Shown here: positions 34,803 through 41,975 of the stretch, piece by piece | Position numbering within the stretch: the stretch's first letter is position 1 | Layout of the letters: every line of letters begins with the position of its first letter | Assembly (NCBI GenBank): GCA_965214025.1 | Contig: CBDCAW010000004.1 | Coordinates: forward strand, 206,062-270,061 | Source: Granulosicoccus sp965214025 | Lineage (GTDB): Bacteria > Pseudomonadota > Gammaproteobacteria > Granulosicoccales > Granulosicoccaceae | DNA length: 64,000 bases | Direction of reading: 5' to 3' | The notes under the pieces: generated by a model | The model's database searches: none | What the model was told of the DNA's origin: nothing | The model's input: the letters and a program-made list of their open reading frames with translations, nothing else | Made by a program: the position numbers and the translations under genes

Positions 34803-35228
34803 ATGCTCTGGTTCAAGGCTCTGCACGTGATCTTCATGGTGACCTGGTTCGCCGGCTTGTTCTATCTGCCGCGCCTGTTCGTCTACTTCGCCCAGAGCGA
34901 CCCGGCGGAGACGGTGCAGCGGGAAACCTTCAAGGTGATGCAGCGCAAGCTGCTGGCGATCACGAACATCGGCGCGGTACTCACGATACTGTTCGGCACC
35001 ATCGTGCTGATCGTCTGGGTGCCGGCCTTGGCGCAGGTCGGGTGGATGCAGATCAAGCTGCTGCTGGTGCTGTTCCTGATCCTCTACCACCTCTGGTGCA
35101 TCCGTATCGTGTCGAACTTCCGTGAAGACCGGAACAATCGCTCGCACGTCTGGTACCGGTGGTTCAACGAGGTGCCGGTGCTGTTCCTGTTCGGCATCGT
35201 GATCATGGTGATCGTGCGGCCGGGTTGA
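34803..35228 (+). CDS. hemJ: Protoporphyrinogen oxidase HemJ
   Basis: A 141-residue four-helix membrane protein of the HemJ (formerly UPF0093) family, which oxidises protoporphyrinogen IX in bacteria without HemG or HemY. The N-terminal MLWFKALHVIFMVTWFAGLFYLPRLFVY with conserved His8 is diagnostic. Lys85 in WMQIKLLLVLFL and the C-terminal FNEVPVLFLFGIVIMVIVRP are also conserved. It lies between a thioredoxin-like lipoprotein and a HAD phosphatase, all co-directional. The full protein is present. Confidence 0.93.
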   Translation: MLWFKALHVIFMVTWFAGLFYLPRLFVYFAQSDPAETVQRETFKVMQRKLLAITNIGAVLTILFGTIVLIVWVPALAQVGWMQIKLLLVLFLILYHLWCIRIVSNFREDRNNRSHVWYRWFNEVPVLFLFGIVIMVIVRPG

Positions 35229-35287
35229 GCGTTCGAACAGCTGACAAACAACATGGCCCAGCACATAACGATCACATGGGAGAACAG

Positions 35288-35923
35288 ATGGCCGAGAAAC
35301 CTGTCGAGCTGCTCATCTGGGACATGGATGGCACGCTGATCGATTCCGCGACCGTCGTGCCTGACAGCTTCATCGCAGCGGCGAACGAGTTCGGTGGGAA
35401 CCGGTGTTCGCGGGATGAGGTAGTGGCGCTGTACAGTCTGGGGGTGCCGGAAAACGTGATCGAGCATCTGCTCGGTCGTGCACCGCTTGCCGAGGAGATG
35501 GAGTTTTTCTACTCCACACTTGCTGCCAAGGCATCGGAAGTGGCCGTTCACGATGGAATACATGAGTGCCTGCGTGCATTGAACGGCGTGGTGAGGATGG
35601 CCGTATTCACTGGGGCCAGCCAACGCTCCGCCGAAACCTTGCTCGAGGCCGTCGGATTGATGAGCGCCTTCGAGCAGGTTGTCGGTGGTGACGGTCATCC
35701 GCCAAAACCTGACCCGGCCGGTCTGCGAGCGGTTGCCGCCGCGATGCAGGTGCCGCTCGAGCGGTGCGCTTATGCAGGGGATGCACCCACGGACATTCAA
35801 GCGGCAGGTGCAGCGCCTGTCAGATCCATCGCCGTGGCCTGGGGGCATCTGTTCGACAGGAGCTGCGGGGCCGATCTGTTGGTTGAGACCCCTGCAGATC
35901 TGGCTAGCGAGTTGCTTCGTTAG
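35288..35923 (+). CDS. HAD-superfamily phosphatase, phosphoglycolate phosphatase-like
   Basis: A 211-residue HAD hydrolase of subfamily IA. Motif I is WDMDGTLIDS with the nucleophile Asp and acid Asp, motif II is the threonine in VFTGAS, motif III lies in PPKPDPAGL, and motif IV is YAGDAPTDIQAA. The cap is small and helical. GGGAGA precedes the ATG at 35288 by about five bases, favouring it over an ATG at 35276. The substrate is unknown; phosphoglycolate or a sugar phosphate is usual for this class. The gene ends 13 bases before a tandem repeat. Confidence 0.85.
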   Translation: MAEKPVELLIWDMDGTLIDSATVVPDSFIAAANEFGGNRCSRDEVVALYSLGVPENVIEHLLGRAPLAEEMEFFYSTLAAKASEVAVHDGIHECLRALNGVVRMAVFTGASQRSAETLLEAVGLMSAFEQVVGGDGHPPKPDPAGLRAVAAAMQVPLERCAYAGDAPTDIQAAGAAPVRSIAVAWGHLFDRSCGADLLVETPADLASELLR

Positions 35924-35935
35924 GGCCTGACTGAC

Positions 35936-36070
35936 GTACGCGCACTGTCGCGCACGGTACTCTTCTATCTGGCTACGCGCGCTGTCGCGCACGGTACTCT
36001 TCTATCTGGCTACGCGCGCTGTCGCGCACGGTACTCTTCTATCTGGCTACGCGCGCTGTCGCGCACGGTA
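35936..36070. repeat. 37-bp tandem repeat, three units plus a partial fourth
   Basis: The block GCGCACGGTA begins at 35950, 35987, 36024 and 36061, an exact 37-bp period. Units 2 and 3 look identical; the first and last are partial or variant. Each unit holds an inverted repeat, TACGCGCG-CTGT-CGCGCACGGTA, able to form a hairpin, followed by CTCTTCTATCTGG. The array fills the gap between the convergent HAD gene and rppH and reaches into rppH, supplying its last codons and its stop. Confidence 0.9.
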
Positions 36071-36533
36071 GCAGGGCCTCCAGTTCCGTCAGGGCGCGCT
36101 TGTAGACCTTGCGCTTGAAGAAGATGACGCGGCGGGAGGGTTCCCAGTAGTCGATCCATTTCCAATGGTCGAACTCGGGTTTGTCGCTGATGGCGAGATC
36201 GACCGAAGATTCCTCGCTGACCATCTTCAACATGTACCAGATCTGTTTCTGCCCGATGCACAACGGGCTCTGGTTACGCCGCACATAGCGCTTGGGAAGC
36301 CGGTACCTGAGCCATTCCCGGGTACAACCGAGGACTTCGACATCATCAGGCGCCAGACCGGTCTCTTCCTTCAGCTCTCGGTACATCGCCTCTTCTGGCG
36401 ACTCTTCACGATCGATGCCACCCTGCGGGAACTGCCACGCGTTCTGACCGACACGACGTGCCCAGAACACCTGACCTTCCTGGTTGCTGAGTATGATGCC
36501 TACGTTCGCGCGATAGCCGTCACAGTCAATCAC
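36039..36533 (-). CDS. rppH: RNA pyrophosphohydrolase RppH
   Basis: A 164-residue Nudix hydrolase that removes pyrophosphate from mRNA 5' ends and so triggers decay. It starts MIDCDGYRANVGIIL, the typical N-terminus. The Nudix box runs from GGIDREESPEEA through YRELKEETGL with all conserved residues. AWQFPQGGID, VEVLGCTREWLRYRLP and HWKWIDYWEP are also typical. The final residues after LEALLP (CATARVAR) and the TAG stop are encoded by the 37-bp tandem repeat, so the native C-terminus has been replaced or extended by repeat sequence. The core enzyme looks intact. Confidence 0.95.
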   Translation of the reverse strand: MIDCDGYRANVGIILSNQEGQVFWARRVGQNAWQFPQGGIDREESPEEAMYRELKEETGLAPDDVEVLGCTREWLRYRLPKRYVRRNQSPLCIGQKQIWYMLKMVSEESSVDLAISDKPEFDHWKWIDYWEPSRRVIFFKRKVYKRALTELEALLPCATARVAR

Positions 36534-36964
36534 TGGTACCCCTGTTGAAATCCGCCTTCCGCGATTGGTTCAGATCGCAGCTCGATGGCACCAGCATACG
36601 AAACTCGTGCCCGAAACGCTAATCTGTATAACAATGAAGCGACAAATGACGACTTGGCAGCGTCGTAGTGACGTCGTACGAGGTCGCCGTCAGGGCATCA
36701 GGGCCCGCTAGCGGATTCACCTGATACATCCTGGAGAATTCCTTGCTGACGACCCTTTGGTCGACGACCCCTTGGGTGCCGACTGGCGTCTCACAGTACT
36801 GCTCGGAAGTCACGCGACGGGCAGGCGAAGTGAACCACGACAGCTGAACCGTACGGCTCGGCAGTGGCTTATGCCAAAAACGCCAGACCTTATAGCGAAA
36901 AGCTCTTGGTCAAGCGCTGGACTCGATGGTCCAATGGCCCCATATCAAATTTCTCTATGGGACC
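36534..36964. other. Intergenic region between rppH and cysH
   Basis: A 431-base gap upstream of both divergent genes. It contains a short imperfect duplication (GACGACCCTTTGGTC and GACGACCCCTTGGGT, about 36748-36777). Short ORFs on both strands lack good start signals. I could not identify a CysB-type site or a clear promoter by eye. Confidence 0.4.
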
Positions 36965-37654
36965 ATGGATATTTCGATGTCACAGCTGAGTCACACACCA
37001 ACAGACGCTTTCACGGCCTCGGAGGCCGCTGCGGACGTGCGCATCGCTCGGAGTAATCAGCAGCTGCAAGGTGCGTCGGCGCACGACATCCTGCGCTGGA
37101 CCCTCGAGCAGAGCGAGCGGGCGATCCTTTCCACCAGCTTTGGCCCGCATTCGGCCGTATTGTTGAAGCTGGCGACCGATGTGCGACCCGATATTCCGGT
37201 CATCTGGGTCGACACCGGCTACAACACTGCCGAAACCTACCGTTTCGCCGAGCGCCTGATTGGCGAGTGGAACTTGAACATCCATATCTACCAACCGGCG
37301 CGGACGGCAGCACGTATCAATGCGGTGATCGGTGACGTTACCGATGTTGACGGGCGTCAACACAAGCAGTTCACCGACGAAGTGAAGCTCGAGCCGTTTC
37401 GCCGTGCGCTGGCCGAGCATCGGCCCGACTTCTGGATTACCGGCGTGCGCCGCAGCGAAACCGCCTTCCGCAAGACGCTTCGTGTGGTGGAGCCGGGCCC
37501 GGGCGATGTCACCAAGATCGCGCCCCTGCTGCAGTGGTCGGACACCGATGTCGAAGACTATATCGACACTCACGGGTTACCGGTGGAAGACCAGTACCAC
37601 GATGTCACCAAGGTGATGGCTCAGCGCGAATGCGGCCTGCACTGCCGACTGTAG
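36965..37654 (+). CDS. cysH: Phosphoadenylyl-sulfate reductase
   Basis: A 229-residue enzyme that reduces PAPS to sulfite with thioredoxin. The PP-loop ATPase-like motif is in ILSTSFGPHSAVLL. Other landmarks are VIWVDTGYNTAETYRFAE, WITGVRRSETAFR and the C-terminal catalytic ECGLH. The CC and CxxC pairs of iron-sulfur APS reductases are missing, so this is the PAPS type. The protein ends ECGLHCRL, with one extra cysteine three residues after the catalytic segment. A second ATG at 36977 is an alternative start. A strong terminator follows. Confidence 0.93.
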   Translation: MDISMSQLSHTPTDAFTASEAAADVRIARSNQQLQGASAHDILRWTLEQSERAILSTSFGPHSAVLLKLATDVRPDIPVIWVDTGYNTAETYRFAERLIGEWNLNIHIYQPARTAARINAVIGDVTDVDGRQHKQFTDEVKLEPFRRALAEHRPDFWITGVRRSETAFRKTLRVVEPGPGDVTKIAPLLQWSDTDVEDYIDTHGLPVEDQYHDVTKVMAQRECGLHCRL

Positions 37655-37673
37655 CGACCGGTCGAAAGGGCAA

Positions 37674-37706
37674 GCCGAGGTCGAAGCACTTCGACCTCGG
37701 CTTTTT
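37674..37706 (+). terminator. Intrinsic terminator of cysH
   Basis: GCCGAGGTCGAAG (37674-37686) pairs perfectly with CTTCGACCTCGGC (37689-37701), followed by five T residues (37702-37706). The closing pairs would open to give a usable loop. It lies 20 bases after the cysH stop. Confidence 0.92.
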
Positions 37707-37835
37707 GCGTTCAGCTCGAAGCGTCCCAGATGCGAATGATCAGCAGAAGGGCCGTGCTCGCCACCCACCCGGCAAACCGGCATTGGCGGGTGAGGAGACG
37801 TACAGAGCCATCTCCCGCACCTGTGATGGGTCTTC

Positions 37836-38009
37836 TCAGAGCAATGCGCACGAGATGCGGTTCAGACGAAACCGCCCTCGTGGATCAAGATCGAAAAAAC
37901 CCAGATTCATCGCCGCTCGCATGATCCGATGCAGAGCATCCGCATCCAGCGCAAGTTCAGCGGCAAGCTCTGCCGATGTCATCGGCAGTTTTTGCAGCCC
38001 GTTGCTCAT
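37836..38009 (-). pseudogene. Truncated O-methyltransferase, dimerisation domain only
   Basis: A 57-codon reading frame beginning MSNGLQKLPMTSAELAAELA and continuing DADALHRIMRAAMNLGFFD and GRFRLNRIS before a stop. This matches the N-terminal winged-helix dimerisation domain of SAM-dependent O-methyltransferases, which normally runs into a ~250-residue catalytic domain. No catalytic domain follows in any frame before the cysH terminator 130 bases away. Its ATG overlaps the stop of an upstream frame in ATGA, as in a real operon. I read it as a 3'-deleted gene; a functional stand-alone domain is possible but less likely. Confidence 0.6.
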
Positions 38010-38081
38010 CGAAACATCTCCATCATGAATGTATCGTGCTTGCCTCCCGGTGCGTGCCCGGCGGCCCGTTCGATAAGAGGA

Positions 38082-39028
38082 TCAACCTGGGATGCAGGGA
38101 AGGGGTACGTCATCTGCTTGGACAGCATTCCCACGCAGTGGCCAGGCATGAGCGCACGGGTGCCTATCGACTGAACCGCCTCCGAAGCGATCCCTCCCGA
38201 CCAAGACCTTACCGCTCACGTCATCGTCCGTATCGGCATCGTTCACAACGATCGCCTCTCCGGAGACCACCCCGTCCGAACAGGCAATGCCCCGGAGGGT
38301 GCCTGTGGTCTGTGTGGGTGGGTGGCTATATTTGCCCCCGGATCGGCTTCGAGACGGCGGCCGCCTGATACCCTCGAGATAGAAGCGCCCCGGCATTTCA
38401 GCCGACGTCCAGCACTGAGACACAGCGCGCCTATGCTTTACCAGTTCGCAGAGTTCGCCGTCGATCCGGAAGGCCGCGAAGTGTTGGCGAATATCTTCCA
38501 GCGTCAAAAGGAATATATCTACCTTGACACTTTCCACCGACTGTCGCGACAGGAGCCGGTTTATTCGTTGTGTTCTCTCCAGATCATTGTTCGGGTACAG
38601 CCTATGCTTCAGTATTGCAAGAAAGCCGACCGTGAAACGCCATTGGTAAAGGGAATGCCCAGGCACAGAAACGCCCTTCGAAAGCATCGGGTGCAGTCTC
38701 TTCGTAGCACTGAAGCCGTCATCGGCAGCACTACGTCCGGGTACGTTTCGGCTATGTTGGCATCGGTGAAAAGCCGATAGCGACCAGCGGGCAGTGTCGT
38801 TATCGGGCGTGACTGCAAGATGGCGAGGCAATCCGGTTGCCGACCGATCCAATTCTCGACAGAATTCGACACTCCCTCGAGCAATGCAAGCCCAGCCAAC
38901 TGTTCGGCGATAACTTCCGACACGCGCCGAAACACCGTCGTATCGTCGATATCCAGTGATTCAAGCGAGTGCTGGATCGTGTCTCTGACCGGAGCAACGA
39001 AGGCGTTGAAACAGCTTGTTTTGGACAT
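38082..39028 (-). pseudogene. Frameshifted, internally deleted PEP-utilising enzyme (PEP synthase-like)
   Basis: Two minus-strand frames carry pieces of one family. In 39028-38609, SEVIAEQLAGLALLEG...CLAILQSRPITTLP and TDANIAETYPDVVLPMTASVLR match the end of a PEP/pyruvate-binding ATP-grasp domain and the linker that follows. In 38582-38193, VDIFLLTLEDIRQHFAAF, LVKHRRAV, GRFYLEGI and LRGIACSDGVVSGEAIVV...GKVLVG match the later linker and the start of the phosphohistidine swivel domain. The middle of the protein, the ATP-grasp core and the phosphohistidine loop are missing, and the two pieces are in different frames. I infer a decayed gene related to PEP synthase or rifampicin phosphotransferase-like enzymes. 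Confidence 0.65.
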
Positions 39029-39331
39029 ACCGCGACAAGCAGCTCACACTTGCGCTCACAGGTACGAGCGATAAATTCTTATCTGAATGCCATTGCCTGC
39101 AGACTGCTCTGATACCGCTGTTGAAATTGCATGGTCGCGTCCGGCCGTACCCCCAACTGTGCGGGTACCGGGGGTTCCCCCGAGACCGGAGACGCCTGAT
39201 CAATTTCGTCAGACTACGCGACCAACGAATGACCGCACACCCCAGGCAACATATGCAACAATGTGGAGGGATGTTCCATCCTTCATGTTTCCGACAGCGA
39301 CCAATTCGAGTTTACCATCAGGAGCCTTGCA

Positions 39332-39931
39332 TTGACTCTACTTCGATTTAGGCATCAGCGCCACGCCAGGTTTATTGGCGTCGCGCTCTTGTCGTCTTTT
39401 GTAATGGCCGGATGCTCTACACGGCAGGTAGTCGATCCACTTTCCGGCTCTACTGCTCAACGATTGGTGACCTACAGCCTGAATCAGTTCATCGACGATC
39501 TGATGGCAAAACCGGAAATTGCTGAATTGCAGGGCAGGACAGTTCGTTTGGGCGTGCATTTCCTGAGCGAGCACCCGCTGTTGGAGTATGCAACACGGTT
39601 GATTACCGCACAAATGGAACTGACGCACGGTATCACGGTAGCGGCGCCGGGCGAATCCCCACAGCTCGAGATGGATGTGTTCTTCAACTCCATCGGCACG
39701 GATAACGACGACTTCGGGTTATCTGTGCCGACCCTCGGCTTTGGTGGCTCGGCGGACTCGATCGATATTCTCGCACTGGATATGTACCACGGGATTACGG
39801 AAGGGTATGCGATCGTCGCATCGGCCGATAGTGGCAGCATCCAGAGAACAGACCGTGTGCTGGCACGTATCCGACGGGACAATGTTTCCACACCCGTGAT
39901 TGATTTTCCGCTGAATAATCTCGAGGATTGA
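39332..39931 (+). CDS. Lipoprotein of unknown function, TTG start
   Basis: A 199-residue predicted lipoprotein. The TTG at 39332 has AGGAG seven bases upstream and gives a short signal peptide with lipobox MAGC; an in-frame ATG at 39263 would add 23 residues with no signal character. The mature protein has a helix (QRLVTYSLNQFIDDLMAKPEIAEL) followed by alternating strands (RTVRLGVHFLSEH, LEMDVFFNSIGTD, IDILALDMYHGITEGYAIVASA), reminiscent of FlgO/LpoB/CsgG-type domains of envelope lipoproteins. I do not recognise the family with confidence. It lies next to the decayed patch and is not obviously in an operon. Confidence 0.65.
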   Translation: MTLLRFRHQRHARFIGVALLSSFVMAGCSTRQVVDPLSGSTAQRLVTYSLNQFIDDLMAKPEIAELQGRTVRLGVHFLSEHPLLEYATRLITAQMELTHGITVAAPGESPQLEMDVFFNSIGTDNDDFGLSVPTLGFGGSADSIDILALDMYHGITEGYAIVASADSGSIQRTDRVLARIRRDNVSTPVIDFPLNNLED

Positions 39932-40118
39932 CCCCATGCGAAGAACCTCCCTGCCGTGCCGCGGGCGTGAGAAGCAGGAGGCGCGTGCGGCCACCTCCGG
40001 CCAGTTTCTTCAGCAAACTCCGCCTCGTCCCCCAACCCGATCAGCACGCCCTGCCAAATGGGCGTCCGGCAGCGCTTGAGAGGCAATTACTGACGTGCCC
40101 TTGCTCTGACAGGGCTTC

Positions 40119-40688
40119 TCAGGTACGAGGCAGGGTGACTCCGCGCTGACCTTGGTACTTGCCGCCACGGTCACCGTAGGAGGTTTCGCAGACCTCATCG
40201 GATTCGAAGAAAAGCATTTGCGCAACCCCTTCGTGGGCGTAGATCTTGGCGGGCAACGGAGTGGTGTTGGAGAACTCAAGTGTGACGTGGCCTTCCCACT
40301 CGGGTTCCAGCGGAGTCACGTTCACTATGATTCCGCAGCGCGCATAGGTGCTTTTTCCGAGGCACACCGTGAGTACGTTTCGGGGGATTCGGAAGTACTC
40401 CACCGTTCGCGCCAGTGCGAAGGAGTTTGGCGGAATGATGCAGGTGTTGGCTCTTATATCCACGAAACTGTCTGGATTGAACGCCTTCGGGTCGACGATC
40501 GCGTGGTTGATGTTGGTGAAGATCTTGAATTCATCGGCACAGCGCACGTCGTATCCGTAGCTTGACGTGCCGTACGAGACGATGCGCTCGCCACTCTCGT
40601 TCACCCGCACCTGCCCGTGCTCGAACGGCTCGATCATCGCAGTGGACTCGGCCATGCGACGAATCCACTTGTCGGCTTTGATGCTCAC
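40119..40688 (-). CDS. dcd: dCTP deaminase
   Basis: A 189-residue enzyme that deaminates dCTP to dUTP for thymidylate synthesis. The GTG start gives VSIKADKWIRRMA. The catalytic region is in VDIRANTCIIPPNSFALARTVEYFRIP and VCLGKSTYARCGIIVNVTPLEPEWEGHVTLEFSN. The C-terminus GDRGGKYQGQRGVTLPR is the flexible nucleotide-closing tail. It is upstream of nothing obvious on its strand and downstream of apbC with 66 bases between; dcd next to apbC is a common gammaproteobacterial order. Confidence 0.97.
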   Translation of the reverse strand: MSIKADKWIRRMAESTAMIEPFEHGQVRVNESGERIVSYGTSSYGYDVRCADEFKIFTNINHAIVDPKAFNPDSFVDIRANTCIIPPNSFALARTVEYFRIPRNVLTVCLGKSTYARCGIIVNVTPLEPEWEGHVTLEFSNTTPLPAKIYAHEGVAQMLFFESDEVCETSYGDRGGKYQGQRGVTLPRT

Positions 40689-40754
40689 GTGGCACTGGCC
40701 TCGGCTGCGAACGGGTCTTCGGCGATGAACGGAAAACGGTTCGAACAAGGCATG

Positions 40755-41846
40755 TCAGGTGTTCTGGATGACGATGTTCGGAAACTTAGAACTGTAATCC
40801 TTGGCCTGCAAGGACAATCTGGCCGCCATCTTCCGTGCGATCTCCCGATAGAGCCCGGCCGCCCGACCATCCGGATCGGACACAACGGTCGGCCGCCCGC
40901 TGTCGGCCTGCAGGCGGATGCCCATTTCCAGCGGCAAGGCACCGAGCAACTCGACGCTGGACTCGCCGGCCATGCGTGCACCACCGCCATCGCCGAAGAT
41001 GTGCTCCTCATGCCCGCACTGGCTGCAGATGTGAATCGACATGTTCTCGATGACGCCGAGAATCGGTATATCCACCTTTTCGAACATCTTCAGGCCCTTG
41101 CGGGCATCGAGCAGGGCGATGTCCTGAGGGGTGGTGACGATGACCGCACCGCTGACCGGCACCTTCTGTGACAACGTCAGTTGCGTATCGCCGGTACCAG
41201 GCGGCATGTCGATGATCAGATAGTCCAGATCACGCCAGCGAGTATCGTTGAGCAGTTGTTCGAGCGCCTGGGTGACCATCGGCCCGCGCCAGATCATCGG
41301 GGTTTCCTCATCGATGAGAAAACCGATGGACATGCACTGCACACCGTGGTTTTCCATCGGCTCCAGACTCTTCCCGTCGGTGGATTCCGGTTGGCCGGAC
41401 AGGCCCATCATGCGCGGTTGGCTGGGACCGTAGATGTCGGCGTCGAGCAGGCCTACCGATGCGCCTTCGACAGCCAGCGCCAGCGCCAGGTTCACCGCGG
41501 TGGTGGACTTGCCCACCCCACCCTTGCCGGAGGCGACGGCGATGATGTTCTTGACGTTCGACAGCCGCTTGATGCCCTGCTGAACCGAGTGAGCGATGAC
41601 ATCGTGGCTGATATCGATGATCGCGTTGGTCACCCCTGCCTGCGAGGCGAGCAGGCCACGCAGCTCGTCGGCCAGCGTGAGGCGGTAGATGCCGGCCGGA
41701 TAGGGCAGCACGATACCGATGCGCACCGTATCGCCGTCGATGACGATATCCCGCACCGCCTTTGCTGCCACCAGGCTCTTGCCGAGGTGCGGATCCATGG
41801 CGTTATCGAGCGCCTGCTCGATCTTCTCGCGCGATAAGTCGGACAT
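40755..41846 (-). CDS. apbC: ApbC/Mrp iron-sulfur cluster carrier ATPase
   Basis: A 363-residue P-loop ATPase that carries 4Fe-4S clusters to target proteins. The N-terminal MIP18-like domain spans about residues 1-85. The deviant Walker A is in VASGKGGVGKSTTAVNLALAL and Walker B in LDYLIIDMPPGTGD. The cluster-binding CxxC is in HICSQCGHEEHIFG. It is divergent from metG, the conserved arrangement. Likely clients in this window are IspH, HemW and RnfB/C. Confidence 0.96.
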   Translation of the reverse strand: MSDLSREKIEQALDNAMDPHLGKSLVAAKAVRDIVIDGDTVRIGIVLPYPAGIYRLTLADELRGLLASQAGVTNAIIDISHDVIAHSVQQGIKRLSNVKNIIAVASGKGGVGKSTTAVNLALALAVEGASVGLLDADIYGPSQPRMMGLSGQPESTDGKSLEPMENHGVQCMSIGFLIDEETPMIWRGPMVTQALEQLLNDTRWRDLDYLIIDMPPGTGDTQLTLSQKVPVSGAVIVTTPQDIALLDARKGLKMFEKVDIPILGVIENMSIHICSQCGHEEHIFGDGGGARMAGESSVELLGALPLEMGIRLQADSGRPTVVSDPDGRAAGLYREIARKMAARLSLQAKDYSSKFPNIVIQNT

Positions 41847-41975
41847 CTGATTTCGTACCTGAAACGGTGGACTGGTAGACTACCTATGGTAACCCTTCAC
41901 TATACACAAGCGCCCACCTGGCCACGGCTCGTCTACGGGCTCCCCGACGACGATTTTCCCGGAACTCATCACGAC

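Noticed and set aside
35936..36070. CRISPR array
   Set aside because: The 37-bp units are head to tail without spacers and there are no cas genes.
38322..38780. Plus-strand frame with MLYQFAEFAVDPEGREVL, resembling the start of a CadC-like winged helix
   Set aside because: The likeness covers under 20 residues and does not continue, while the opposite strand carries longer PEP-utiliser similarity.
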